48,265 bases of DNA from contig UQIE01000017.1 of NCBI GenBank assembly GCA_900541065.1, forward strand, positions 1 through 48,265, written 5' to 3'. The translations under genes were made by a program, and so were the position numbers. Shown here piece after piece: positions 6,922 to 15,311 of this stretch. The notes beneath the pieces were generated by a model, which saw only the letters and a program-made list of their open reading frames with translations, had not been told where the DNA came from and made no database searches. The DNA is from an uncultured Collinsella sp. Its GTDB lineage: Bacteria > Actinomycetota > Coriobacteriia > Coriobacteriales > Coriobacteriaceae. Numbering within the stretch: position 1 is the first letter of the stretch; every line of letters starts with the position of its first letter.

Positions 6922-9222
6922 CTACTTGATCTTGGTCGTGCCCGGTGCCAGGTTGGGGTCGGTCTCGTTGGCCTCGGTCTGGAAGTGCTCGGTGTAGACG
7001 TTCTTGCCGTCGCGGAACATCTCGTAATACTGCATCTTGGCGTAATCCTCGCGCGCCTTGGTGGCGGCTGCTGCGGCGGCGTCGTCGCCGGTGACGTTGG
7101 AGGAGAGCGCCCAGCGCAGGCTGGCGTCCTCGTAGCCCACCGAGTTGATAGCGGGCAGCGACTCGCGCAGCGTCATGTGCGCCTTCTGGTAGTCGGAAAG
7201 CGGGGCGCCGATCAGCTGCATAAGCTGGGTGGACAGGTAGTTGGTGGACAGGTCGTCGACCTCGCTCGTCTGGTTGCAACCGGCAACGTCGTAGTTAGCC
7301 CAAATAATGTAGTCGGTCTGCCACAAGCGCTCCTGATGCGTGGCGTCGTCCTCGCCGGTAAACCACTTATCGTTGAACTTGGACGGGAAGAACGGCTGAT
7401 GGTCGCCCCAGAACACCACGACCACTTTGCGGTCGAGTTTGCTCAGGGCGTTGAGGAAGTAACGCAGCGCCTGGTCGGACTGCTCAATGCACGAGACGTA
7501 TTCGTCGACATCGGACAGCGTGCCGTCCTCGATAGTCTTGGCGTCCAGGTCGGTCGTGTCGATGTTCAGGTGCATCTGCTTGTCGACCGGCACCAGACCC
7601 GTATCGTAGCCCGAGTGGTTCTGCATGGTCACGTCGAAGATAAATTGTGGATCGGCGTTCTGGTCGAGCAACTCAAGAATCTTGTCGTAGGTAGCCTGGT
7701 CGGTCACCATGCCGCGCAGGGTGTCGGCTCCCTGGAAATCGTTGATGGACAGGAACTGGTCAAAGCCGAAGTCCTTGTAGACGTTCTCGCGGTTCCAGTT
7801 GGTCGCGTGGTTGGGGTGCATGGCCGTGGTGGAATAGCCGAGCGATTTGAACTGCTCTGCCAGGTTCCCGGTCGTCTCCATGTTGTAGATGGTGTAGGGG
7901 TACACGCCCGAACCCAGGTTGGCCATGGAGTTGCCGGTCATAAACTCAAACTCGGTATTGGCGGTACCGCCGCCGTAGGCGCTCACATAAAGCTTGCCGC
8001 GGCTGAGGCAGTTGGACAGGTTCTTAAAGTACTGCGGGCCCTCGTAGCCGGCGCGCATGTTCTGGTAGATGGACAGGTCCGAGAAGGTCTCGTTCATGAT
8101 GGCGATGACCGTGGGCTTCTCGCTCTCGAACTGCTCCTTTGCGGCGGTGCGCTCGTCACTCTTGGCGGCGTCGGACTTGTCGTAGGCCTTGGCGTACTTT
8201 TTGAGCGTGGTCTTGGCGTCGTCGACGGAGTAATCGGCAGGTTTGGGCGGCTTGATGGACTGTGCCGCACTAATAAAGGCGGGCAGGTAGCCCTCGCGCC
8301 AGTAGCTCTCGAGCGGGCGCCAGGTATAGACGGTGATGCCGAGGGTGTTGTAGTAGTCGATGAGCGTGACGTGCGCGGTCACGCCGCCCAGGCACAGCAC
8401 GGCGACGAGCAGATTGGTGAGCAGCATGCGCTTGGCGTTGGCGGCGCCCTTCTGACGGTGCGGTGCCACCAGGCCGGCGTACTCGCACAGCAGCATAGCG
8501 ATGGCGGTAAAGCCCATGGACAGCACGCAGAACAGCGAGATGGAGAAGGTGTAGCCGGTGCCGGCGACCGCGGCGGCAGTGGAGATGGCCGAAAGGTCGC
8601 CCGGCTGGATGGGCATGGATTTAAACGTGATGACGAAGAACTCGGCAATGCCCAGGACAAAGAGGGCAAAGGCCAGGACCGCGGGAGCTGCACCGTGGCG
8701 CTGGAACAGGAAGAACAGGCCGACCATGAGCGTGGTGATGATGGCCCACTCGAGCAGGATGCACAGGGGGTAGACCCAGGTAAAGTCGTGGTTGGACGAG
8801 ACCTCCATGCCCAGCAGCGCAAAGACGCCGGCGAGCAGCAGGCACAAGACGGCGGCGACGAGCGGGCGGCCCACAAAGGCGCCGCGCAAACGAGCGAGCT
8901 TGCCGGTGGGGGCGGGCGCATCGGCCGAGGCGAACGCAAAGACGCGCGGGGCGATGCGGTCGCGGGCGATACTGGCCCAGGCGCAGCCGGTGAGGATGGC
9001 ATTGGTCAGGATGAGCATCACAAAGGCGAGCGGCTCGTTTTGGGCGACGAGGCCAATGGCGCCCCAAATGGTCAAAAAGAGCTGGAACAGGCCGAAGGCG
9101 ACGCTCCACCCAAGAGCGCTTTTGGCAACGGTGCCCGACTGAGCGCGAATGGCCTTGGCCTCGCGCAAAACAAGGTAGACGGTCGCCGCAAGACCGACGA
9201 GCGAGATGGCGGCAGCGAACAT
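6922..9222 (-). CDS. LTA synthase / phosphoglycerol transferase family membrane enzyme
   Basis: This 766-residue protein has seven or eight hydrophobic segments in its first half (about residues 1-300) and an extracellular sulfatase-fold domain after them. The family transfers glycerol-phosphate or related groups from phosphatidylglycerol to a cell-envelope polymer. Visible sites match the LtaS/MdoB metal centre: PTVIAIMNETFSD (metal-binding Glu), GGGTANTEFEFM (nucleophile Thr) and VFWGDHQPF (Asp-His). It is longer than Staphylococcus LtaS because of extra N-terminal membrane segments. ATG 9222 follows GAGGAG by 8 bases and is preferred over the upstream GTG 9237. It is transcribed divergently from the nitroreductase and ends near a large inverted repeat. 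Whether it makes LTA or decorates another glycan is unknown. Confidence 0.88.
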   Translation of the reverse strand: MFAAAISLVGLAATVYLVLREAKAIRAQSGTVAKSALGWSVAFGLFQLFLTIWGAIGLVAQNEPLAFVMLILTNAILTGCAWASIARDRIAPRVFAFASADAPAPTGKLARLRGAFVGRPLVAAVLCLLLAGVFALLGMEVSSNHDFTWVYPLCILLEWAIITTLMVGLFFLFQRHGAAPAVLAFALFVLGIAEFFVITFKSMPIQPGDLSAISTAAAVAGTGYTFSISLFCVLSMGFTAIAMLLCEYAGLVAPHRQKGAANAKRMLLTNLLVAVLCLGGVTAHVTLIDYYNTLGITVYTWRPLESYWREGYLPAFISAAQSIKPPKPADYSVDDAKTTLKKYAKAYDKSDAAKSDERTAAKEQFESEKPTVIAIMNETFSDLSIYQNMRAGYEGPQYFKNLSNCLSRGKLYVSAYGGGTANTEFEFMTGNSMANLGSGVYPYTIYNMETTGNLAEQFKSLGYSTTAMHPNHATNWNRENVYKDFGFDQFLSINDFQGADTLRGMVTDQATYDKILELLDQNADPQFIFDVTMQNHSGYDTGLVPVDKQMHLNIDTTDLDAKTIEDGTLSDVDEYVSCIEQSDQALRYFLNALSKLDRKVVVVFWGDHQPFFPSKFNDKWFTGEDDATHQERLWQTDYIIWANYDVAGCNQTSEVDDLSTNYLSTQLMQLIGAPLSDYQKAHMTLRESLPAINSVGYEDASLRWALSSNVTGDDAAAAAATKAREDYAKMQYYEMFRDGKNVYTEHFQTEANETDPNLAPGTTKIK

Positions 9223-9436
9223 GCTGAGACTCCTCACAAACTTAAAACCTACGAAAGCGGGGGTTTACCCGATTGTTACCTAAATATGCGCTGCATTTGC
9301 GGGCTGCGCACAACAACCAGCCATATTAACGCGCATGTGCGGCGGTGTGGCGCAATGTAGTGGCGACCTGCGCGATAATGGACGGGAATTACACGGAAAC
9401 GTAAAGGCTTCTTAAAGAATTGGCGAGGATAGGGCT

Positions 9437-10312
9437 ATGGGCGAGCAGGTTTGTATGACGGGTGCCGAGTACTGCGGCGGAGCTGCGGGCGTGGATACGA
9501 ACGGCTACCCGGTCGAGACCACGGGCAACGCGGTGCTGGACACGTTGGAGCACCGTTCGTCCACGCGCGCTTTTGCGCGCGATGACAACGACCGTCCCGT
9601 AGCGGTGACCGACGAGCAGCGGGCGGCGATTTTGCATGCGGCGAGTCGCGCGCCGTCGGCGGGCGCCATGATGATGTATTCCATCGTGAGCATTCGCGAG
9701 CAGGCTACGCTGGACCGTCTGGCCGACCTGTGCGACCACCAGCCCATGATCGCCAAGGCGCCCTGGGCACTAATATTTGTGGTCGATTATGCCAAGTGGA
9801 TCGATCTGTTTGAGCACGTGGGCTGCTTTGAGCCCGAGTTTGTCGAGCGCACGGGCAAGGCGCCCCGCCGTGCGCCGGGTTTGGGCGATTTTGCCATCGC
9901 GGCCCAGGACGCCGTGATCGCCGCGCAAAACGCCGTGGTTGCCGCCGAGGCCCTGGGGCTGGGGAGCTGCTATATCGGTGATATCGTCGAGAATGCCGAG
10001 GAAGTTGCCGAGCTGCTCGATCTGCCGCCCTATACCATGCCGCTGTCGATGCTCATCATCGGCACGCCCCGCAAGGAGCGCCCGGCTATTGCGCATCCCG
10101 TGGTGAACCTGGTGCACGAGGAGCGCTACTGCCGCGCCGATGCTGCGACCATGGACGCGCAGGTGGCCGAGATGGACGCGATGTTCCGTCCGCATGCCCG
10201 CGAGGTAGGCGAGCGCGTGGTGGATATCTACACCCGCAAGCACACGAGCCCCTTTATGGCCGAGATGAGCCGTTCCATGGAGTGGTGGTTCAAAAACTGG
10301 CTCGGCAAGTAA
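9437..10312 (+). CDS. Nitroreductase-family flavoprotein
   Basis: This 291-residue protein uses FMN and NAD(P)H to reduce nitro compounds, quinones or flavins. The N-terminal LEHRSSTRAF is the family's FMN-phosphate-binding R-R/S-S-R motif. AASRAPSAGAMMMYS corresponds to the next FMN-contact segment, and EALGLGSCYIGDI is the conserved C-terminal core. The first 25 or so residues (MGEQVCMTGAEYCGGAAG) are an unusual extension with two cysteines, and the C-terminus adds about 60 residues beyond the core. ATG 9437 has AGGATAGGG just upstream. It stands alone, divergent from the LTA-synthase-like gene and separated from kup by a REP-like palindrome. Confidence 0.85.
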   Translation: MGEQVCMTGAEYCGGAAGVDTNGYPVETTGNAVLDTLEHRSSTRAFARDDNDRPVAVTDEQRAAILHAASRAPSAGAMMMYSIVSIREQATLDRLADLCDHQPMIAKAPWALIFVVDYAKWIDLFEHVGCFEPEFVERTGKAPRRAPGLGDFAIAAQDAVIAAQNAVVAAEALGLGSCYIGDIVENAEEVAELLDLPPYTMPLSMLIIGTPRKERPAIAHPVVNLVHEERYCRADAATMDAQVAEMDAMFRPHAREVGERVVDIYTRKHTSPFMAEMSRSMEWWFKNWLGK

Positions 10313-10323
10313 CGAATGCGGCG

Positions 10324-10354
10324 ATGTGACAAAGGGACAGTCCCTTTGTCACAT
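10324..10354. repeat. REP-like palindrome, GGGACAGTCCC type
   Basis: ATGTGACAAAGGGA and TCCCTTTGTCACAT are perfect 14-nt arms around CAG. Near-identical palindromes are at 27823-27853 and 40111-40145. It follows the nitroreductase stop by 11 bases but has no T-run. Such palindromes are typical of REP elements spread by TnpA-REP (RAYT) transposases; none is encoded here. Confidence 0.85.
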
Positions 10355-10437
10355 TCCATATCGCCGAGGTGGCCTAAAGGCCGTATAAATGTTTATTTAG
10401 CTGGGAAAACAGTGCATTAAAACATGGGCCGATTACC

Positions 10438-10443
10438 TATAAT
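10438..10443 (+). promoter_or_regulatory. Consensus -10 box before kup
   Basis: A perfect TATAAT lies 35 bases before the kup start codon. No good -35 hexamer is visible at 16-18 bp (CATTAA at 10415-10420 is the nearest), so the promoter may need an activator. Confidence 0.45.
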
Positions 10444-10478
10444 CCCTTCGAACATTAAAGTTGGGAGGAAACCGGCTT

Positions 10479-12506
10479 ATGGAACAAAAGGCCAAGGAGG
10501 CAGCCTCGCACGCTGCGATTCCTGTGAGCATCTCGGCGATGCTCGTCACGCTGGGCGTGGTGTACGGCGATATCGGCACCAGCCCTATGTATGTAACCAA
10601 GGCGCTCGTCGCCGGCAACGGCGGCATCGGAAGCGTCACGGAGGAGTTCGTGCTCGGCGCGCTCTCCCTTGTCGTGTGGACGGTCACGTTGCTGACCACC
10701 ATCAAGTATGTGCTCATCTCGCTGCGCGCCGATAACCATGGTGAGGGCGGCATCTTTGCCCTGTACAGCCTGGTCAAGCGCTGCGGCAAGTGGCTTATCA
10801 TCCCCGCCATGCTGGGTGGCGCCGCGCTTCTCGCCGACGGCATCCTGACGCCGGCCGTTACCGTTACCACGGCCATCGAGGGCCTGCGCACCATCCCGGC
10901 GGTCCATGCCGTGCTGGGCGATGACCAGGGTCGCGTCGTCGCCATTACGCTCGCCATCATCATCGCGCTTTTTTTGGTGCAGCGCATCGGTACGGCCAAG
11001 ATCGGTCACGCCTTTGGCCCCATCATGACGCTGTGGTTCCTGTTCCTGGGCGGCACGGGTCTGTTTTTTGTATTCCAGCACCCCGCCGTGCTGCTGTGCC
11101 TCAACCCGCTGCGCGGCATCGCCTTTTTGCTGAGCCCCAACAACCACGCGGGCATCATGATTCTGGGCAGCTGCTTCCTCGCCACCACCGGTGCCGAGGC
11201 GCTCTACTCCGACATGGGCCACGTCGGCCGCGGCAACATCTACGCTACCTGGCCATTCGTTAAGTGCTGCCTGCTGCTGTCCTATATGGGTCAGGGCGCT
11301 TGGCTTATGAACAACGCTGCCAACCCCGAGCTCATGGGCATTGCCGACCTCAACCCGTTCTACCAGATGCTCGCCCCGGGCCTGCGCCCGTTTGCCGTCG
11401 GCCTTTCCACCGTCGCGGCCATCATCGCCTCGCAGGCGCTCATCACCGGCGCATTCTCGCTGGTGTCCGAGGCCAGCCGCCTGGACCTTATGCCGCACAT
11501 GCAGGTCTTCTACCCTGCCGAGACCAAGGGCCAGCTCTACATCCCCATGGTCAACAACGTCATGCTTGTCGGCTGCGTCATCGTGGTGCTGCTGTTCCAG
11601 AACTCGGCGCATATGGAAGCCGCCTACGGCCTTGCCATTACGCTGACTATGATGTGCACCACGCTGCTGCTCTTCTTCTACCTGCACGAGGAGCGCAAGC
11701 TCAAGGTTGCTCCGTGGATCTTCGCGGCCTTCTTCCTTTTGCTCGAAGGCTTCTTCTTCGTGAGCTCGCTCACCAAGTTCTTCCACGGCGGCTACTTCAC
11801 CATCCTCATGGCTGCACTCATCATGGGCATTATGGTGTGCTGGTACAACGGCACGGCGGTCGAGCAGCGCCAGTTTACGCTGCTGCCGCTGCGTAGCTAC
11901 CTGCCGCAGCTCAAGCGCCTGCGCGACGACGACCGTTACGAGCGCATGAGCGACAACATCGTGTACCTGACCAAGGACACCCATACCGACTACATCGACC
12001 GCGATATCGTCTATTCGATCTTGGACAAGCATCCCAAGCGTGCCCACGCTTGGTGGTTTGTGAATGTCGAGACCATGGACGAACCGCACACCTTTGCCTA
12101 TTCGGTCGAGACGTTCGGCACCGACTACGTGTTCCGCGTGCATCTGTACCTGGGCTACAAGATTAACCAGCGCGTCAATGCCTACTTGCGTCAGGTTGTT
12201 CAGGACCTGGCCGCCACTGGCGAGCTGCCGCCGCAGACGCATGACTACTCGGTCTACAAGGATCCGGGTAACATCGGCACGTTCAAGTTCGTCCTGATCC
12301 GTAAGCTGCTGGCACCCGAAAGCGATGTGGAGCCGAGCGAGCGTACGGCTATCACGCTCAAGTACATCATCCGCCGTGCCGCCGGCACGCCCGCGCGTTG
12401 GTACGGCCTGGAGAACTCCAACGTGAGCTTTGAGTACGTGCCGCTGTTCACCAAGTTCAAAGCCGTGAACAAGATGCAGCGTCTGGCTCCCAACGAGCGG
12501 CCGTAG
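10479..12506 (+). CDS. kup: Kup-family potassium uptake permease
   Basis: This 675-residue membrane protein brings K+ in by proton symport. The family signature GVVYGDIGTSPMY lies in the first membrane segment, followed by about 12 hydrophobic segments to roughly residue 470 and a soluble C-terminal domain of about 200 residues, the usual Kup layout. ATG 10479 is chosen because GGAGG (10464-10468) is 10 bases upstream; a TTG at 10461 would overlap that site. Downstream lie a one-span protein and a KdpD/KdpE-like two-component pair on the same strand, which suggests that these sense K+ or osmotic state and control Kup. No kdpFABC is in the window. Confidence 0.95.
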   Translation: MEQKAKEAASHAAIPVSISAMLVTLGVVYGDIGTSPMYVTKALVAGNGGIGSVTEEFVLGALSLVVWTVTLLTTIKYVLISLRADNHGEGGIFALYSLVKRCGKWLIIPAMLGGAALLADGILTPAVTVTTAIEGLRTIPAVHAVLGDDQGRVVAITLAIIIALFLVQRIGTAKIGHAFGPIMTLWFLFLGGTGLFFVFQHPAVLLCLNPLRGIAFLLSPNNHAGIMILGSCFLATTGAEALYSDMGHVGRGNIYATWPFVKCCLLLSYMGQGAWLMNNAANPELMGIADLNPFYQMLAPGLRPFAVGLSTVAAIIASQALITGAFSLVSEASRLDLMPHMQVFYPAETKGQLYIPMVNNVMLVGCVIVVLLFQNSAHMEAAYGLAITLTMMCTTLLLFFYLHEERKLKVAPWIFAAFFLLLEGFFFVSSLTKFFHGGYFTILMAALIMGIMVCWYNGTAVEQRQFTLLPLRSYLPQLKRLRDDDRYERMSDNIVYLTKDTHTDYIDRDIVYSILDKHPKRAHAWWFVNVETMDEPHTFAYSVETFGTDYVFRVHLYLGYKINQRVNAYLRQVVQDLAATGELPPQTHDYSVYKDPGNIGTFKFVLIRKLLAPESDVEPSERTAITLKYIIRRAAGTPARWYGLENSNVSFEYVPLFTKFKAVNKMQRLAPNERP

Positions 12507-12537
12507 GCGCCGACAGGTTGCACGGAGTTGGTTTTCG

Positions 12538-12762
12538 ATGGACAAGATTGAGGCCGGGGAGGCAAACATGGATGCAAAGATGCTTGATGGCCGCGAGGTG
12601 GTTGCCGAGCTGGTACGTGAGGCACGCGCCGACGCCGCCGAAGATCGGTTTTTGACGAACCGTGCCAACATGGATATGGCCGACCGCGTGATCTCGATCG
12701 TGGCACTGGTATTTGGAGCGGTGTGCGTGTGTGCCCTGCTCGCGCACGTGCTGTTTGTCTAG
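12538..12762 (+). CDS. Small single-span membrane protein
   Basis: The 74 residues comprise an acidic, helical N-terminal half (residues 1-45) and one C-terminal hydrophobic segment (residues about 50-73, VISIVALVFGAVCVCALL). A second in-frame ATG at 12568 is possible. It follows kup by 31 bases with CGGAG upstream, and precedes the sensor kinase. No family is recognised. By position it could be an accessory subunit of Kup or a link between transporter and kinase, as small single-span proteins are in other K+ systems; this is inference. Confidence 0.6.
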   Translation: MDKIEAGEANMDAKMLDGREVVAELVREARADAAEDRFLTNRANMDMADRVISIVALVFGAVCVCALLAHVLFV

Positions 12763-12807
12763 CGACCGCCGGTTGCAAAGGCTATACACTTGGAACCACC
12801 ACAAGGG

Positions 12808-12847
12808 AAACCACCACAAAGGTGCCTGTCCCCTGTGGTGGTTTTTG
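12808..12847. repeat. REP-like palindrome that could act as terminator
   Basis: AAACCACCACA pairs with TGTGGTGGTTT around AAGGTGCCTGTCCCC, and a TTTTTGTTTTTG tract follows. A partial copy of the left arm (ACCACCACAAGGGA) lies just upstream at 12795-12808. It sits between the small protein and the kinase gene, so it may reduce read-through from kup into the two-component genes. The CTGTCCCC core relates it to the other REP-like palindromes. Confidence 0.7.
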
Positions 12848-12872
12848 TTTTTGAGAGAGGGGCGGGGCGCTG

Positions 12873-14498
12873 ATGGACGTCCGTACGGACGGTGATATTG
12901 CCGATAGCTTTTGGTGGCGGCGCACAACGCTGACGCGCCGCACTCCTCTGTATGACGCCTGCGTGTCGGTGGGGCTGTTGGTCGCGGCGACGATTGTGGG
13001 CGCGCTGCTCGACCATCCGGGTCTCGCGCCGAGCATCATGATTGTCTATGTGTTCGCCGTTCAGCTGTGCGCATTCTTTACCTGGAGTCGCCTGTATTGC
13101 TTGCTGAGCTCGGCTGCCGCCGTGGCGCTCTACAACTTCTTGTTTGTCGACCCGCGCTACTCGCTGTCGCTTATCGACCGCGTCTATCCCGGCATGTTCT
13201 TCATCATGTTTGTGGTCTCGCTCGTGTCGAGCTCGATTGCGTTGGCCCTGCGCCGCGCCTTGGCACAGGCTGCCGCTAGTGACCGCCGAACGCATATGGT
13301 GCTCGAGACCAACCGCATGCTGCAGCGGTGCGCCGATCAGCAGCAGATTGTCCATGCCATGGCAACGCAGCTGGCGCGTCTTTCGGGCTGTCCGGTCGTG
13401 TGGTACAGCGCCGACGCCGAGGGCGATGACCTGCTGCCGCGTGCGACATACACGGCCGTGGGCGATGCCGCGCCGGTGCATGAACTGGCGCCGCAGATGC
13501 CGCCGCGGCTCTCGGCGTCCGCCTATGTGGGAACGCCGCTCGATGCCACTTATGGCGGCTCGGCGTTTTATGGCATCTACCTGACGGTTCGCACGGGCGA
13601 CGGCTTCGTGCGCTCGAGCGACCCCGCCTTGGTGGTGGGCGTGCTGGCTATCGTTGCCGAACCCGACGTGCTAACGCACGAGGAACGGACACTTGCCGAT
13701 GCCATCGTGAGCGAAGGCGAGCTGGCGCTCGATCGCGCCCGCGCCATGGAGGCCCGCGAGGAGGCGGCGGTGCTTGCCAAAAATGAGCAGCTGCGCGCCA
13801 ACCTGCTGCGCTCCATCTCGCACGACCTGCGCACACCGCTTACCAGTATTTCGGGTAATGCCGACGTGCTGCTCGACCAGGGCTCGACCGGCACCGCCGT
13901 GCTCGATGCCCAGACGCGCCGCGGCCTGCTTCTATCCATTCGCTCGGATGCGCTGTGGCTCAACGCCACCGTCGAGAATCTGCTCGCCATCACCAAGCTC
14001 GAGGGCGGCGGTATGCGTCTGTCGACTACGCTCGAGCTCATGGACGATATCGTCGAGGAGGCGCTGCGCCACGTAAATCCGGCCGTGCGCGAGCACGACC
14101 TTAAGGTGGTGGCGTGCGATGAGCCGGCGCTCGTCAATGTCGATGCGCGCCTGATGGTGCAGCTGGTGGTCAATCTGGTGAACAACGCCATCACCTATAC
14201 GCCAGCGGGCTCGCATATCATGATTTCGATTAGCGTCGACGATGGACGCGTGGCGTGCTCGGTGGCCGATGATGGTCCGGGCATCGCACCCGAGGATCGC
14301 GAACGGATCTTCGAGTCGTTCTATACCGCCAACCACGGTCTGGCTGACAGTCACCGCAGCGTGGGCCTGGGTCTTTCGCTCTGCCGCTCCATTGCGCTGG
14401 CGCATGGCGGTAGCATAGAGGTTGCCGCGGCGGACCCGCACGGCTCGGTCTTTACGATTGAGCTTCCTGCCGCCGACGTTTCGTTTGATAAGGAGTAG
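12873..14498 (+). CDS. KdpD-like sensor histidine kinase lacking the cytoplasmic N-terminal domains
   Basis: This 541-residue kinase starts close to a four-segment membrane domain of DUF4118 type (about residues 28-127), then a GAF-like region (about 140-290), a dimerisation domain with phospho-acceptor His317 in SISHDLRTPL, and an ATPase domain with N-box NLVNN (434-438), DDGPG (466-470) and GLGLSL (498-503). Escherichia coli KdpD has a further 350 or so residues at the N-terminus (KdpD and USP domains); these are absent here. The cognate regulator begins 5 bases after its stop. In KdpD the missing part helps sense K+ and second messengers, so the input here must differ. Confidence 0.88.
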   Translation: MDVRTDGDIADSFWWRRTTLTRRTPLYDACVSVGLLVAATIVGALLDHPGLAPSIMIVYVFAVQLCAFFTWSRLYCLLSSAAAVALYNFLFVDPRYSLSLIDRVYPGMFFIMFVVSLVSSSIALALRRALAQAAASDRRTHMVLETNRMLQRCADQQQIVHAMATQLARLSGCPVVWYSADAEGDDLLPRATYTAVGDAAPVHELAPQMPPRLSASAYVGTPLDATYGGSAFYGIYLTVRTGDGFVRSSDPALVVGVLAIVAEPDVLTHEERTLADAIVSEGELALDRARAMEAREEAAVLAKNEQLRANLLRSISHDLRTPLTSISGNADVLLDQGSTGTAVLDAQTRRGLLLSIRSDALWLNATVENLLAITKLEGGGMRLSTTLELMDDIVEEALRHVNPAVREHDLKVVACDEPALVNVDARLMVQLVVNLVNNAITYTPAGSHIMISISVDDGRVACSVADDGPGIAPEDRERIFESFYTANHGLADSHRSVGLGLSLCRSIALAHGGSIEVAAADPHGSVFTIELPAADVSFDKE

Positions 14499-14502
14499 CG
14501 CT

Positions 14503-15216
14503 GTGCCGAACTCTGCCGTAAAACCGCTCATCTTGGTCGTTGAGGACGACCCCGCCGTCCGCAATCTTATTGTTGCCGCGCTCGAGGCTCACGGCTTGCG
14601 CCATATGGCTGTGGAGACCGCCCATGCCGCTATCGCCGCCGCCTCGTCGCAGACGCCGAGCATTGTGCTGCTCGATCTGGGCCTGCCCGATATGGACGGC
14701 GTCAAGGTGGTGGAGTCGGTGCGCGCATGGTCGGGCATGCCGATTATCGTGGTCTCGGCGCGCAGCGAGGACGCGGACAAAATCCGCGCGCTCGATGCCG
14801 GTGCCGACGACTACCTGACCAAGCCGTTTTCGGTCGAGGAACTGCTCGCGCGCATTCGCACGACGCTCAGGCGCCTTTCGTATGCGCAGACGGGCGGCGT
14901 TGTCTCCGAGGGCTCGTTCGACACCGGTGAGCTGCATATCGATTTTGATGCCGGCATCGCCACGATGGATGGCGAGGAACTGCATCTGACGCCGATCGAG
15001 TATAAGCTCCTGTGCCTGCTGGCGCACAACGCCGACAAGGTGCTGACGCACCAGTTTATCCTGCACGAGATTTGGGGCACGGCAACTAAGAGCGACCTGG
15101 CGAGCCTGCGTGTCTTTATGGGCACGCTGCGCAAGAAGATCGAGTCCGACCCCGCGCATCCGCGCTATATCCAGACGCACGTGGGTATCGGTTACCGATT
15201 GGTCACCCAAGGGTAG
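14503..15216 (+). CDS. KdpE-like OmpR-family response regulator
   Basis: The 237 residues form a receiver domain (phospho-acceptor Asp58 in LLDLGLPDMDG, conserved Lys107 in LTKPF, acidic pair EDD near the N-terminus) and an OmpR/PhoB winged helix (LTPIEYKLLCLLAHNA, ending THVGIGYRLV). GTG 14503 is the start: AAGGAG at 14490-14495 is provided by the last codons of the kinase gene, so the two are translationally coupled. An upstream in-frame start at 14422 would overlap the kinase by 77 bases. The likely target is the upstream kup promoter or a kdp operon elsewhere; no binding site was identified. Confidence 0.9.
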   Translation: MPNSAVKPLILVVEDDPAVRNLIVAALEAHGLRHMAVETAHAAIAAASSQTPSIVLLDLGLPDMDGVKVVESVRAWSGMPIIVVSARSEDADKIRALDAGADDYLTKPFSVEELLARIRTTLRRLSYAQTGGVVSEGSFDTGELHIDFDAGIATMDGEELHLTPIEYKLLCLLAHNADKVLTHQFILHEIWGTATKSDLASLRVFMGTLRKKIESDPAHPRYIQTHVGIGYRLVTQG

Positions 15217-15241
15217 AACGGCGTCCGCCATCCCATTATGA

Positions 15242-15306
15242 GTTGCGGTGAAATACGGTCTAAATTTGCCTAATTCCAGGCAAAACAGTCCGTATTCCAC
15301 CGCAAC
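15242..15306. repeat. Two-tier palindrome between convergent genes
   Basis: The outer arms GTTGCGGTGAAATACGG (15242-15258) and CCGTATTCCACCGCAAC (15290-15306) match at 16 of 17. Inner arms TTTGCCT (15265-15271) and AGGCAAA (15278-15284) are perfect. It fills the gap between the response regulator and rlmKL, whose stop codon is 6 bases away. It may end transcription from both sides, though no T-run is present on the plus strand. Confidence 0.8.
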
Positions 15307-15311
15307 TTTGT

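Noticed and set aside
6838..9360. 840-codon plus-strand frame opposite the LTA-synthase-like gene
   Set aside because: It is the mirror of a real gene: the Val/Gly/His-rich composition has no recognisable motif, while the minus-strand frame has clear catalytic sites and a ribosome site.
10455..12671. 738-codon minus-strand frame opposite kup
   Set aside because: Low-complexity Arg/Gln/His composition without motifs; kup on the plus strand has the family signature and membrane pattern.
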